A DNA stretch of 64,000 nucleotides. It comes from Brienomyrus brachyistius (taxonomy: Eukaryota > Chordata > Actinopteri > Osteoglossiformes > Mormyridae). Every line of letters starts with the position of its first letter. Positions within the stretch are counted from its first letter, which is position 1. The DNA lies in NCBI RefSeq assembly GCF_023856365.1, contig NC_064542.1, positions 22,663,838 to 22,727,837 on the forward strand, written 5' to 3'. The position numbers were made by a program, and so were the translations under genes. Positions 1-10,685 of this stretch are shown one piece after another. Under the pieces are notes generated by a model that was given only the letters and a program-made list of their open reading frames with translations, did no database searches and was not told the origin of the DNA.

Positions 1-487
1 TGGTTGAGGTATTTCACTATCCATAGCTGGGGTGGGTGTGTCACTCTCCATGGTCGAGGTATGTCACTATCCACAGCAGGGGTGGGTGTGTCACTCTCCA
101 TGGTCGAGGTATGTCACTATCCACAGCAGGGGTGGGTGTGTCACTCTCCATAGTCGAGGTATGTCACTATACACAGCTGGGATGCATCACTCTGCATGGT
201 TGCGGTATGTCACTATCCACAGCTAGGGTGGGTCACTCTCCATGGTCGAGGTATGTCACTATCTACAGCTGGAGTGGGTGTGTCACTCTCCATGGTCGAG
301 GTATTTCACTATCCCTAGCTGGGGTGCATCACTCTGCATGGTTGCGGTATGTCACTATCCACAGCTGGGGTGGGTCACTCTCCATGGTCGAGGTATGTCA
401 CTATCCACAGCTGGGGTGGGTGTGTCACTCTCCATGGTCGAGGTATGTCACTATCCACACCTGGGGTGTGTCACTCTCCATGGTTGG
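1..487. repeat. 50-bp minisatellite (about 10 copies)
   Basis: A unit of about 50 bp recurs from the window edge. The phrase GTATGTCACTATCCACAGC followed by a GGGGTGGGTGTG stretch and CACTCTCCATGGTCGAG returns at exactly 50-bp spacing at 11, 61 and 111, then in slightly shortened variants to about 485. The array may continue to the left of the window. Open frames seen here are a by-product of the repeat, so no gene is called. Confidence 0.93.
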
Positions 488-1537
488 AATGGTGAGAAGA
501 CCCATGTGACACGGGAATGAAAGGAAGGAACAGCGTATGAGACGCTGTAGAGGTGACCCAAGGTCAATAGCTGGGGTCGGCCAGCAAGGTACGGATGTGT
601 GGTTTGAGGTCTTTCACTAGGCTGCTCCCCCCTGGATGCCCATACCGCTACTATTTCGCTGTTTTTAAGAGACAAACCCTGTTTCATATGTAGCACCCAT
701 ATCGGTGGCATGTGGTACAGCAGCGTGGTTCACTTTGGAATTCTTCTCTTTGCCCACGCTAATTACTCAGCTCCGTCCCTGTGACCGTCACCCTGTCACC
801 TCCGCTGACTGCCAAGTGACACCCGTCCCTTTCATGCCGTGAAAAATGACAACTCCGCAAAGCCGTGGATCGAGACATACCATACAGTGGGGGCTTAGGG
901 AGGGGGCGCTGGGTCCTAGTGTCCCTCAGGCACTCTGCACATTTGATGGGAGGTGAAAAACCGTCTGAGCCGGGCGGGGGGCCCACGAGTCCCTCAACTG
1001 TGGTCAGCAGGTGGGCTCGCTGGAGAAATGTCAAGCGGGAGCCGCTGTAACGAGCACGGCCGGCCTTTGATTAAACCTCATGGGTGCACAGCAGCCTAGG
1101 AATGCCAGGCGAAGGGTTAATGCCCTTTCGTGCTCTTTCACCCTGTGGGGAGGCAGTGGCCGAGAGGAGGCGCGGGGATGCTGCAGTAACACTCCCAGAG
1201 AGAGTGGGGGCGCTGTGCAGAAAGGGGAGAGAGGACGTCCATGTGGAACAGCAAGAGAGGGAGGGAAAGAGAGACAAGAAGATACTATCAATACAGAGAG
1301 AGGGGATGGAGAGGAAAGAATGGCTGTGTGCTTGTGGGTGAATGTGACGGCATGACTGTGAGTGTGTGTCTGTGTGGGTGTGTCTGACTGAGTGTGTCTG
1401 TGGGTTTGAGACAGAAAAGTAAGACTGACAGAAAAATGGCAGATAGATTAAAAACCGAAACACACACTCATACGCAAATGCTAGTCACTATCATTCAGTT
1501 AGCTAAGGTGTGCTGAGTTTTAATTATATATCAGAAA
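488..1537. other. Unique intergenic sequence, no gene seen
   Basis: No recognisable coding sequence. It holds a purine-rich GAGAG stretch at about 1195-1320 and an imperfect TG-rich stretch at about 1355-1410. Short open frames on both strands have no recognisable domain. Confidence 0.6.
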
Positions 1538-1542
1538 TAGAG

Positions 1543-1800
1543 ACCAATCAAACGCTCGTGAGAGTATTACTTCCACAAAATACAGAGGGCAGAAGGAAAA
1601 ATGATTGGTTCAGAGAGTTAACCAATCACATTGTAGATAAGGTGGGTCCATCAACTATAGTAGAGGGGACCAACTAATCAGATGACCTCAGATGACCTCC
1701 GTTTCTTGGACCCACCTTCTCCATAGTCTCTCTCTGAACCAATCATATGTCTGCCCTCAGAACAATTTTTTGTGAGTAAAACTCCCATGAGCCAATTAAA
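1543..1800. mobile_element. Fold-back (MITE-like) element, long imperfect inverted repeats
   Basis: The left arm (about 1543-1650) and right arm (about 1707-1800) are imperfect reverse complements separated by a loop of about 56 bp. Shared landmarks, read from outside in, are an ACCAATCA or TTAATTGG edge, a GAGGGCAGA block, ATGATTGGTTCAGAGAG, and an inner AAGGTGGGTCCA. There is no coding capacity. The structure fits a non-autonomous DNA transposon or fold-back element. The superfamily is not assigned and no clear target-site duplication was found. Confidence 0.72.
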
Positions 1801-2814
1801 CACACATCAAAAACTGTCCAGTGGTTATGAGACACATCAGAGACCTGTTCAGTGACTCCTCTCAGGGTCACATGGCCAGCTGATCATAGGACGGCCTCCT
1901 TAACATGGCAAGATAGCATTCGGTTAGCATATCGGTAATCCCTGCCGCCGACGGCTGAGAGGGCTGCTGATCAGCAGTTGCCCATGTCCTGCCAGCCCGG
2001 CCTGACTGCAGGCATGTTTAAAGCCCCCCAGCGCTGAGCAGATGTTACGGCACTCTTTATCTGCCTTTGGGCTGTAGTGTTTTTCTCAGTATCTGTCCTA
2101 AATGGAGGTTTAATCACTCAGACACTGGGTCTTTTCTGCTTTTAGCAGCAGTCCATTTATCACTCATTTATAAAATGGACAAACGGACAAAAACAAATTC
2201 TGCGAAAGACACCTGGGTCCTCCGGCGCGTCTCTCCCAGTGCGTAAATCGGATACGTCCATCAAAGCGCAGATCGGGAATGACGCCTGTCCCCAGAATTC
2301 CCTGACTGAGATCCAACACAATAATTCACACGATGCTGGTGGTTGTCGTACCGACATTAACTGCGGATTGATTCACACGCTAAACAGCTTTTAGCCCCCG
2401 GCACCCCTCCTTCATCCCCCCCCCTCCAAATTTATAGCAGAATCCTGTGGTAGTGGGCATACTTAATCTCATAAATAATTCAGTGGACTCTCACAGTGCC
2501 TCTAGGGGGAGCTCTCTCACATTTGACATCACAAATGCTATCTTCAGGGAAGGACTGGGTGAGATGAAGGCAAAAACACACTTTGTTCTTAGGCACACTA
2601 TCTGTCTCATCTTTATGACTGTATGATCAAACATTAGTCTGATAATTTACCATCTATATCATTAACAGCCTATCTATTAGTTATCTATTAGCAGTAAACA
2701 AAGTAACTCACTCATAATTAAAGATTAGCATTTTTGTAACTGAATTATGATTATTTTCCTTAGCAATAATAAAAAAGTGCATTATATCCAGACAAAGCTT
2801 AATAGTTTATTAAC
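1801..2814. other. Unique intergenic sequence
   Basis: No gene or obvious repeat recognised. Composition becomes AT-rich after about 2600. A C-run lies near 2417-2425. Confidence 0.5.
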
Positions 2815-2995
2815 AACCAGAGAGGTCTACTGAACATTCCATAAGCCACACCTCCTAGAGAGAAGCTAAATAAGGTTTATAAGCCACACCCCCCCGAGAG
2901 AGGTGTAGGGAACACTCAGTAAGGCACACCTGCCACAAAGAAGCTTAATACGGTTAATAAAGGCCACACCCCCTTGTGATAGGTTTGTACAGTCT
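2815..2995. repeat. Short degenerate tandem repeat, about 40 bp unit
   Basis: The phrase TAAGCCACACC or a close variant recurs near 2841, 2880, 2921 and 2961, with related AGAAGCTAAATA and AGAAGCTTAATA blocks between copies. That gives about four degenerate units of about 40 bp, directly next to the fold-back element at 3009. Confidence 0.7.
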
Positions 2996-3008
2996 ATTTA
3001 GAACCGGG

Positions 3009-3180
3009 ATGGGGAACCTAATCCGGGGAGGGCGGGTGTGGGTGCCGGTTTTTGGGATCTTTCAATCAGCCAATAACAGTCAGACCCCTGGACTGGAGCT
3101 GATAATCACTGCTTTTTTATTGGCTGATTGAGAGGTCATCCCAAAAACCTGCACCGGCCTCCATGGATCAGGTTCCCCAT
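3009..3180. mobile_element. Fold-back element, hAT-like MITE, copy 1
   Basis: Near-palindromic element. The left end begins ATGGGGAACCTAATCC and reaches a GGTTTTTGGGAT block and CAATCAGCCAATAA. The right end is the reverse complement of the same order: TTATTGGCTGATTG, ATCCCAAAAACC, GATCAGGTTCCCCAT. The spacer is about 40-50 bp. A second copy with the same inner blocks lies at 43952-44092. The GGGGAACCTGATCC-type terminus resembles hAT elements, but this is family resemblance only and no clean 8-bp target duplication was found. Confidence 0.8.
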
Positions 3181-4799
3181 GAGAATCTTGTTCAGGCCTA
3201 CTCACACACAAGTATCACGGTTTCCTGATTACTTAATCAACAAATACTAAAAAGACTCAAAATAATTTAGATTTTACTATTGCTTTAGTCTTATCTCGTC
3301 TCCTGCGATATGAGAAATCTTCCAGCACCATATGGGAAGCAATGCTTCTTTCAGAGGGTCCCGCCTTCTTCCTGTCAGTAGGAAAATGTGGGATTGTCAT
3401 AGACTAATAGGTAAAGTCACGTGGCACAGAGACTAAGCAGCAGGACCTGCATTTATTTCACTTTTTCAAGGACATGCAGAAGTCGGTAGACTTTTGGGGG
3501 GAATGGTGGGCAGGACCAGGGAGCCACACCCTGGCCGAGGAGAAGCAATCACGATGCTTGTAAGCACGCCGCTGGACTTACTCTCACGTCATCCCACAAT
3601 GAGGCTTTAGGATCGGCCACTAGGGGGCACAAAGGAAACAACGCGCTGGTCACGCAAGTGAAACGGAAATGACAGGTGCAGAAAGTCAACACCAACCCCG
3701 ACTCGCTCTCCTGAGACCAACATATTTCCAATGTTTTCATGCAAATCTGGCAACAAGCGGCACATGCAACCTTTACACAGCTTTGAACCCACATTCCTGC
3801 TGGTGAGAGACATCAAAGGAAAATGTATATTGTGATGTAATGATTTGGAATTGATCAGCCGTAAAGAAATAAGATGGCGATGATCCGTGTGGTGTGAATT
3901 CAAAGTGTGTATGCTATGGTCCAGCAGTTTCATTATGCAGGTGAATCGCCAGTTGTCAACAACAACAAAACCATGGTAGAAATCACAGATAAAAGGCTGC
4001 AAAGTGGAAATTAGCTCTCACAACTACCCTGGGGTCAAACTGACCCCAAAGGCATGCACATGTCAGGTGACTTCCCATAGTAATATAATTATTCTAGGAG
4101 CGTGTAAGAGTTAAGCAAATATCACCGAGGGGCAACGTGAACCTGTCGGTATACTTTCAAGTGCATGGAAGCCGATTCATTGACAGCTGTGTGCATATAA
4201 TTCTGCATTACTCTTCCATGGCTTGTATTTGCTAATTGACGCTACAAATCCTCTTAGAGCTGGCTGTAGGTTTTGTGCCATAGTCCACCTCCGTGCGCAT
4301 ACGTCACTCAAACCACAAATTTGCGAGGGTCCCCGAGAGGGGGTGGGGATGATTGGTTCCGGAGTTACTTTTTGAATGTGGCCCAAGAAACATCAGAGCC
4401 GCTTCTGTAAGCACAACGGGATCGCATTTTCTTAGGTGTTAAGCGAACAGAGCAAGGCAATCTGTCCTCCAGCGCGCATATTAATATTTCATGTGCACCG
4501 GTTCCCAGCGATGCATTCACATAGAGTTGGCAATACTTATCCTAAGCGTTAATAATTTAAAAATTACAATAAACAGGGACATGATAAAGATAGTGGTATA
4601 CATTCAAAGCACACACATTTCCCTGAGAGCGTGCCTCTAACCACCACGGAGAAATGAATAAAACGGGGGCGCGCAGGCGAGCTTCCCCGGTATGTCCCCG
4701 GGCATCACGTAGGTCCCAACGCCCAATCTGTTAAAAATAAACCCTTTACCATGTAAAGAACAGGAACTCGGAAGAAAAGGAATCCAGCCGGACCCCCTC
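3181..4799. other. Unique intergenic sequence, no gene seen
   Basis: No convincing coding region. A short perfect-arm palindrome, TGGGGTCA then 3 bases then TGACCCCA, lies at about 4030-4048. Otherwise no repeat or gene could be recognised. Confidence 0.5.
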
Positions 4800-4800
4800 C

Positions 4801-4816
4801 ACACACACACACACAC
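4801..4816. repeat. (AC)n microsatellite
   Basis: A run of eight AC dinucleotides. Confidence 0.95.
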
Positions 4817-4923
4817 AACCTATAGGGACGACACTGCTGTTACCCCCTGGTGATGATGTGGGAGGGCCGACGTGTGCATGTGTACGCTTATGCGTATCCA
4901 TTTGTGCTCAAGGAACTGAAAGA

Positions 4924-4937
4924 ACAACAACAACAAC

Positions 4938-4966
<29 letters not shown>
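4924..4966. repeat. (AAC)n(AAT)n compound microsatellite
   Basis: A short AAC trinucleotide run changes directly into an AAT run. Confidence 0.95.
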
Positions 4967-4968
<2 letters not shown>

Positions 4969-5387
4969 GCTTCGAAGGCGCGTTGCAACAGTCTTCTTTG
5001 TTAAAAGCAGCGAGAGAGTGCCCCCATTATGTAGTGGATGTGCAAATTAATAAATAATGAAGATCATTAATATGCGCTCCTGATTACTGATACTGTAAGA
5101 GATATGGAGAGAGCAGAAGAGCGATCAAATGAAAATGATTTATGTAAAAAACAAAAAAGAAAAACGTCTAAGTGACGTTCATCCGTGTAGGACTGGGGAT
5201 TGTCTGGCTTTGTCAAACTTTACATTTCCATTTTGTTGTTTTAAATAGCTCTTTAGTTGCAGACGTGTTCAACCGAGACTTCAGTCTGAAAGTGATTTTT
5301 CCCACTTAGATTTAGATTAACGATAGAAATCGTTTATGTCCTGAAATGATTGAGGTTCATTTTTAAATGACACCACTTCATGGTCCC

Positions 5388-5390
<3 letters not shown>
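4967..5390. other. AT-rich unique sequence upstream of slitrk4
   Basis: No gene or repeat recognised. The segment is AT-rich and lies about 2-3 kb upstream of the likely first slitrk4 exon. Confidence 0.45.
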
Positions 5391-5431
<41 letters not shown>

Positions 5432-5437
5432 CGCGCG
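5391..5437. repeat. (GT)n(GC)n alternating purine-pyrimidine tract
   Basis: About 16 GT dinucleotides run without interruption into about 7 GC dinucleotides, giving about 47 bp of perfect purine-pyrimidine alternation. Such tracts are known to favour the Z-form of DNA. Any effect on slitrk4, about 1.7 kb downstream, is speculation. Confidence 0.95.
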
Positions 5438-6530
5438 ACAACGGCGCATTAATTAAAAAATAGACATCAAAAATATTTCTGGGAATATGAGAATCTGCAT
5501 AGCACAGTAACATAACAGGGGTCTGACGTTGACAGCGTTTTTTTGTTCGGATATATAATTTAGTACGAAGGACTCACACACTGTAGCAAGCAGTACAACC
5601 ATCTTCAGACAATAATAAAAAGACACAATACGTCTACGTATATCCATGAAAATGCATCGCAGTTGTTTATTTTCATGGCAAAACGCCGTCATTTTGACGT
5701 GATGTAATTCCCCTTTGATCGTTATCTCAGTGCGTATCAAGGACGTGCCAAGTTCCGTTTTTTTCTCTTCTCCACTCACCCACTCATTCACTCATTCAGT
5801 TCACAGGTAAATAAACGCGCGCAGGGTTCCGCCAGAGGAGGGCGCTGTGCTCAATAGAGGTTTCGGGGCTCCATCGCTCCTGAAGCTAAGATGCTGCGTG
5901 GTTACACTGCAGTTTAATATGAAGCCAAGAATAATTTAAAATACAGTCCGTACATCTGAACACTGTATTTCTGTTGTGGGAAATCATTTGTATTTGAGTA
6001 TTGAAGTTCTGAGGTTTTAGGGGAACGCCCGGATATAAATGAATTTTAACTACATTTTGCTGCCGTGACGCCGCAAATTGACTCGGTTAATTACAGATAT
6101 ACATCCAAACCCTGCTTAATATATAAACAAACCCAAGCACAGCATTACATTTACATTTAAGGGGGGCACCTGTTGGCTCTCTGCTTAGGAAGCAGAGTCT
6201 GCATGTGCTTTTATTGCGGCTGACATGTTATAGGATGTCACGGCACTTTGCACAGATGCCCTGGAGGAGGAAAACCGTGGTGGGGGTGGGGGTGGGGACT
6301 TAAGGGATCGTGCCTTACCCCCACTTTACACGGACGCACTTGTTAAGCAGCGGTGCCTTTTCAATGGGCAGCCTTAGGATGCGACTCACGCTCCTTAGCA
6401 CCCTAAGCACTCCAGCCCTACAGACACCCAGCTGCCGACCCCCCGGTGCATCGTCAGGTAGGCGCTTTTCCTCTTACCGTGTCAAGTTTATCCAGTACGG
6501 CATTTCAACGCCCCCCCCCCCTTCCCCAAA
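5438..6530. other. Unique sequence upstream of slitrk4
   Basis: No protein-coding gene recognised. A possible splice donor (CAG followed by GTAGGC) lies at 6455-6463 and could belong to an upstream non-coding slitrk4 exon, but nothing else marks such an exon. Confidence 0.4.
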
Positions 6531-6613
6531 ACACACAGACACACAGACAGACAGACAGACAGACACACACACACACACACACATACACACACACACACAC
6601 ACACATACACACA
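6531..6613. repeat. (CA)n/(CAGA)n microsatellite
   Basis: A mixed run of ACAC, ACAG and ACAT tetranucleotides, about 80 bp long, sits about 500 bp before the candidate first slitrk4 exon. Confidence 0.95.
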
Positions 6614-6740
6614 AGCTTTGGCACACCCGTTTCAGGAGGATACTTTATCACGAAGACATGCACGCTTTCAAGCGGCCGGTGTGATACATCCGCATCCCCG
6701 TTGAAGTCACTCGCTCCCTCAACATTTGTTTTCAGGATCG

Positions 6741-6829
6741 GGTCTTTTTTTTATTTTATTTTTTTCTTTTTTCTTATCTTTCCCCTTCCCCTTTTCTTTT
6801 CTTTTCTTTTCTTTCCTTCTTCTTGCACC
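6741..6829 (+). other. Pyrimidine-rich tract upstream of slitrk4
   Basis: Nearly 90 bp of almost pure T/C, including tandem CTTTT units. It precedes a GATGCAG at about 6846-6852 that could act as a splice acceptor, and it could also be a simple low-complexity tract. The two readings cannot be separated here. Confidence 0.6.
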
Positions 6830-7104
6830 CTGCTCCGTGCGCCTCGATGCAGATGCAGCCCAGTTCACTTTGGCTACAGGGAGGCGGTGGGGGGGCAGGG
6901 GGGGGGTTAAAATTACACGGCGCTCTCCCTCATTTCGGCACAGCCAGATCCCCGGTGATGGTGCTTTATTATACGCACGCAGTCTGCCGCTTTGTCCGCA
7001 TCTCTTCCTCGCTCACTTGTCCCATCTCGGCTTGTCTGAATTATTCATCTTTTTTCCAGTAAATACAAGAGCACGTTTTTGGTGTTTTTTTTTTTTTTTC
7101 GCAG

Positions 7105-7156
7105 AGACCCGGAGCTCGGAGCGATCCGCCGGTCCTGCGACACCGGCACTCCGGAG
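7105..7156 (+). other. slitrk4: Candidate 5' non-coding exon of slitrk4
   Basis: A T-run of 15 or more bases ending CGCAG (7101-7104) makes a very good splice acceptor, and the sequence CCGGAG followed by GTGAGTAG (donor starts at 7157) makes a very good donor 52 bp later. The segment between is GC-rich with several CpG. SLITRK genes are known to have non-coding 5' exons before a single coding exon, so this is a plausible 5'UTR exon. It is also possible that transcription starts nearby and only the donor is used. No RNA evidence is available here. Confidence 0.45.
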
Positions 7157-7591
7157 GTGAGTAGCCGCGCGTCGGATCATTTCGCCCTTCTTTCCCCGTG
7201 TTGCCTCTGCGTCATTGCGCTTAAGATCGCCGCACCCGCGCCGAGTGCATGGGCTGTCTGTGCGCACTCCTCTTTCACTCTCTTTTTCCGCTCTTCCCCT
7301 TCTCGATCTGGAGGATGCCGGAGTTGTCTGGCAGTCGTGCCAGCCGCCAGCCTCACCGTCCCAATGCAGCTCCTTCTGCGCCCATTCCCACCTGAAACGG
7401 CACGCAGGGATACCGGCGACCTTGGGATCCTACCAAAATAAGTCCCATTCCAAGACGAGCGCGGCTTTTCCTTTTTTTCCGGGGGGGGGGACCTGGGAAA
7501 CCACATCTGCTCGTGTGGATATACTGCTGCTCCGCGCGCTCGTCAATGCTCCCTGTCATTTCGAGAGAAAGCCAATTTCCCCTGGCTCGGG
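7157..7591 (+). promoter_or_regulatory. slitrk4: CpG-rich 5' region and alternative 5'UTR exon end
   Basis: This stretch is richer in CpG than the flanks and is followed by a second strong donor, GGGGTGAGT, whose GT starts at 7592. A longer or alternative first exon could therefore end at 7591. The short open frames here show no domain. It is most likely the promoter or 5'UTR area of slitrk4. The exact transcription start is not visible. Confidence 0.4.
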
Positions 7592-7890
7592 GTGAGTCTT
7601 AACTTATTTATATTGCTCGCTACTATAACTATGTCTTTATAGCCAGATTTGCGGGGGGCGGGGGTCGTTTACATACATTTGCTTTTATACCTGGTAATAT
7701 ATTTTGAGTTATACTCTAGCTTTCGACGTGCGAGCTTTGATCGTCCCGTAGGATAGACTGTAAATGATACTGGCTTTTCTGATAAACTACTCAAGTAGCT
7801 CGACCCTCGCAATTTTGTAATCTGTCAGCAGAACCCCTTTCAATTATTTTCTTTTGAAATGACGAAAAAAATAGTATCGGGTTTATAGTA

Positions 7891-7929
<39 letters not shown>

Positions 7930-8141
7930 GTGTGATTTCATTTGCATGCGATGCAACATTCCTAATATTAGTTTACGGGTGAATAAATCGTTACACTATT
8001 CTGCAGTAATAAACTTGCAATGCATAATATTACTAATAGTTTTAGTTGGTATCATGATTGCTTTTGTCTTTTTATTTTATTTTATCTTCATTTTATTTTA
8101 TATATATACATTTTTTGTTTACTTTTCCCCTTCCCTTTAAG
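7592..8141 (+). other. slitrk4: Likely slitrk4 5' intron
   Basis: This AT-rich stretch lies between the donor at 7592 (or 7157) and a pyrimidine tract at about 8111-8138 (CTTTTCCCCTTCCCTTT) closed by AAG at 8139-8141. It fits an intron of 0.55 to 1 kb. The first AG after the tract is at 8140-8141. A second one (CACACAG) ends at 8180, 3 bases before the start codon, so the coding exon begins at 8142 or 8181. The reading frame stays open from 8058 through this region, but only by chance. Confidence 0.5.
7890..7929. repeat. (ATT)n microsatellite
   Basis: About 13 perfect ATT units inside the likely slitrk4 intron. Confidence 0.95.
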
Positions 8142-8183
8142 GTTATTAAATTGTATTCTGGGGGATTTCTCTGCACACAGAAA

Positions 8184-10685
8184 ATGCTGCTTCTCGTTCT
8201 GTTGGCGTTTTCCGTGTCGGGCGCCTCCGCTAACTCGGATGCTGACCTGTCCGCCGAGACCTGCAGCGCCTGCTCCTGCATGTCCATCGAGAACGTCCTC
8301 TACGTGAACTGCGAAAAAATCACGGTCTACAGACCGACCAATCTGAGGCCCCCAGCATCCAGCCTCTACCACCTGAATTTCCAGAATAACCTATTGATTA
8401 TCCTTTACCCTAATTCCTTTCTCAATTTCACACACGCCGTGTCCCTACACCTGGGAAACAACAAATTGCAGAACATTGAGGGAGGGGCTTTTTTTGGACT
8501 AAGTTCATTGAAACAGTTGCACTTAAACAACAATGAATTAAAGGCTCTGAGAGCCGACACTTTTTTAGGGATCGAGAGTTTGGAATATCTCCAGGCCGAC
8601 TACAACCTGATCAAGTTCATCGAAAGAGGAGCGTTCAACAAGCTGAATAAGTTGAAAGTCCTCATCTTGAATGACAACCTCATTCAGAACCTTCCGGACA
8701 ATATTTTTCGCTTTGCGTCCTTGACTCACTTGGATATACGGGGAAACCGGATACAGAGGCTGCCGTACATTGGAGTTCTGGAGCACATCGGGCGTATCGT
8801 GGAGCTGCAATTGGATGACAACCCCTGGAACTGCACATGCGACCTGCTGCCCTTGAAGGCCTGGCTAGAGAACATGCCGTACAACATCTACATTGGGGAG
8901 GCCATCTGTGAAACCCCCAGTGACCTTTATGGGCGGCTCCTAAAGGAGACTAACAAGCAGGAGCTGTGCCCTTTGGGGATGGGGAGTGACTTTGACGTCC
9001 GCATGCCGCCGCTGCAGCCCGACACCGGTCAGACCACCTCCAACGCCTCCCCGACGACCATACCGCGCCTGGTCACCAGGGCACCCAAGACCACTAACCC
9101 CTCCAAAATCTCTGGCATTGTGGCTGGGAAGCTCTTTCCTGGGAAGAACCTGAGCCAGATCGTGTCATTCCAGACCAGGGTGCCGCCCCTCTCCCCCTGC
9201 CCCGTCCCATGTACCTGCAAAGCCCACCCCTCCGACTTCGGCATCAGTGTCAGCTGCCAGGAGAGGAACATCGAAAACGTTGCGGACCTGGCCCCGAGAC
9301 CCCCCAATGCGAAAAAGCTCCACCTCAGTGGCAACTACATCAAGGACATCAGTCCTACAGATTTCCAAGGTTTTGAGGGCCTTGATCTCTTACATCTGGG
9401 CAGTAATCAGATAATGGCCATCCGGAAAGGAGTGTTTGCCAACCTGACTAATCTGCGCCGGCTATACCTAAATGGCAACCAGCTCGAGAGGCTCCATCCT
9501 GAAATGTTCCTGGGGCTCACCAACCTTCAGTACCTCTACCTGGAATACAATGCCATCAAGGAGGTGCTCGCAGGCACCTTTGACTCCATGCCCAGCCTGC
9601 AACTACTCTACCTGAACAATAATGTTCTACGGAGTCTGCCGGCCTACATCTTCGCCAGTGTCTCCCTGGCCCGCCTCAACCTGAAGAACAACCACTTCAT
9701 GACCCTGCCGGTGAGCGGCGTCCTGGACCAGCTTCGCTCTCTCACGCAGATCGACCTGGAAGGGAACCCCTGGGACTGTACCTGCGACCTGGTGGCCCTG
9801 AAGCTCTGGTTGGAGAAGCTGGGCGACGGCGTCGCCGCCAAGGACGTGCGCTGCGCTTCCCCCGTTCAGTTTTCCAACATCGAGTTGCGGCTGCTCAAGA
9901 ACGAGATCCTGTGCCCAAAGCTGGTGGCAAGACCCCCGTTCGTCCTGACCAGCCCCACGCCCGTGGTCACCTCCGCTTTCCCGGTAGGTGTGGGCCGGAC
10001 GCCTCCTGGTGGCCCCGTGCCGCTCTCCATCATGATCCTCAGCATCCTCGTGGTCCTCATCCTTACTGTCTTTGTGGCCTTTTGCCTGCTCATCTTTGTC
10101 CTGCGACGCAACAAGAGGCCCACGGGCCGTTCGGAAGGTCTGGGAAACCAGGAATGTGGCTCCATGTCGCTGCAGCTGAGGAAGCACGAACACGGCAAGC
10201 AGGACGACCTGGCGAGCGAGGCCTTCATCCCGCAGACCATCGAGCACATGAGCAAGAGCCACACATGTGGCCTCAGGGACTCCGAGGCCGGCTTGAAGTT
10301 CGCTGACTCCCAGAGGCAGAAGACCCTGCTCAGGAACAGCTCCGACAAGGACAAGGATTCATTGCAGCTGCTGGATGCCAGAAAGAGACTGAGCACCATC
10401 GATGAGCTGGACGAGTTCATACCAAGCAGAGAGTCCAACCTATTCCTGCAGAGCTACCTGGAAAGCAAAAAGGACTTCAACAGTATAGGCATGGGTGGGT
10501 TCGAGATTCGCTACCCAGAGAAACCGCACGACAAAAAGGTTAAAAAGTCTCTTATCGGGGGAAACCACAGTAAGATTGTGGTGGAACAACGCAAGGGCGA
10601 CTATTTTGAGCTGAAAGCAAAACTCCAAGGTACCCCAGATTACCTGCAGGTGCTGGAGGAACAGACAGCTCTGAGTAAAATGTAG
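8184..10685 (+). CDS. slitrk4: SLIT and NTRK-like protein 4 (synaptic adhesion receptor)
   Basis: Single-exon coding sequence of 833 aa; from memory human SLITRK4 is about the same length. SLITRK proteins are single-pass neuronal membrane proteins that bind presynaptic receptor phosphatases and shape synapses and neurites. In order: signal peptide (about 1-17); first LRR block with N-cap cysteines 27-33 (CSACSC), repeats about 61-208 and C-cap NPWNCTCD at 213-220 closed by C242 and C262; a Thr/Pro-rich linker; second block with N-cap CPVPCTC (339-345), repeats about 376-525 and C-cap NPWDCTCD at 528-535; transmembrane helix about 613-640; basic stop RRNKR; tail of about 190 aa. The end [11 protein letters not shown] (Y820) is the Trk-like tyrosine motif. 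Possible N-glycosylation sites are N81, N216, N287, N322 and N420. The paralogue call rests on near-identical stretches such as [21 protein letters not shown] and [18 protein letters not shown], absent from SLITRK1-3 as I recall them. The start was chosen at the ATG that opens the signal peptide (A at -3); the upstream in-frame ATG at 8058 lies in likely intron. Confidence 0.97.
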   Translation: MLLLVLLAFSVSGASANSDADLSAETCSACSCMSIENVLYVNCEKITVYRPTNLRPPASSLYHLNFQNNLLIILYPNSFLNFTHAVSLHLGNNKLQNIEGGAFFGLSSLKQLHLNNNELKALRADTFLGIESLEYLQADYNLIKFIERGAFNKLNKLKVLILNDNLIQNLPDNIFRFASLTHLDIRGNRIQRLPYIGVLEHIGRIVELQLDDNPWNCTCDLLPLKAWLENMPYNIYIGEAICETPSDLYGRLLKETNKQELCPLGMGSDFDVRMPPLQPDTGQTTSNASPTTIPRLVTRAPKTTNPSKISGIVAGKLFPGKNLSQIVSFQTRVPPLSPCPVPCTCKAHPSDFGISVSCQERNIENVADLAPRPPNAKKLHLSGNYIKDISPTDFQGFEGLDLLHLGSNQIMAIRKGVFANLTNLRRLYLNGNQLERLHPEMFLGLTNLQYLYLEYNAIKEVLAGTFDSMPSLQLLYLNNNVLRSLPAYIFASVSLARLNLKNNHFMTLPVSGVLDQLRSLTQIDLEGNPWDCTCDLVALKLWLEKLGDGVAAKDVRCASPVQFSNIELRLLKNEILCPKLVARPPFVLTSPTPVVTSAFPVGVGRTPPGGPVPLSIMILSILVVLILTVFVAFCLLIFVLRRNKRPTGRSEGLGNQECGSMSLQLRKHEHGKQDDLASEAFIPQTIEHMSKSHTCGLRDSEAGLKFADSQRQKTLLRNSSDKDKDSLQLLDARKRLSTIDELDEFIPSRESNLFLQSYLESKKDFNSIGMGGFEIRYPEKPHDKKVKKSLIGGNHSKIVVEQRKGDYFELKAKLQGTPDYLQVLEEQTALSKM

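Noticed and set aside
6446..6910. Coding frame over the CA microsatellite
   Set aside because: The frame is a product of the CA repeat and the adjacent pyrimidine tract, with no protein similarity.
9627..10262. Long open frame (211 codons) on the minus strand
   Set aside because: It lies wholly inside the slitrk4 coding sequence and is antisense to it. It arises from the codon use of the real gene and shows no domain of its own.
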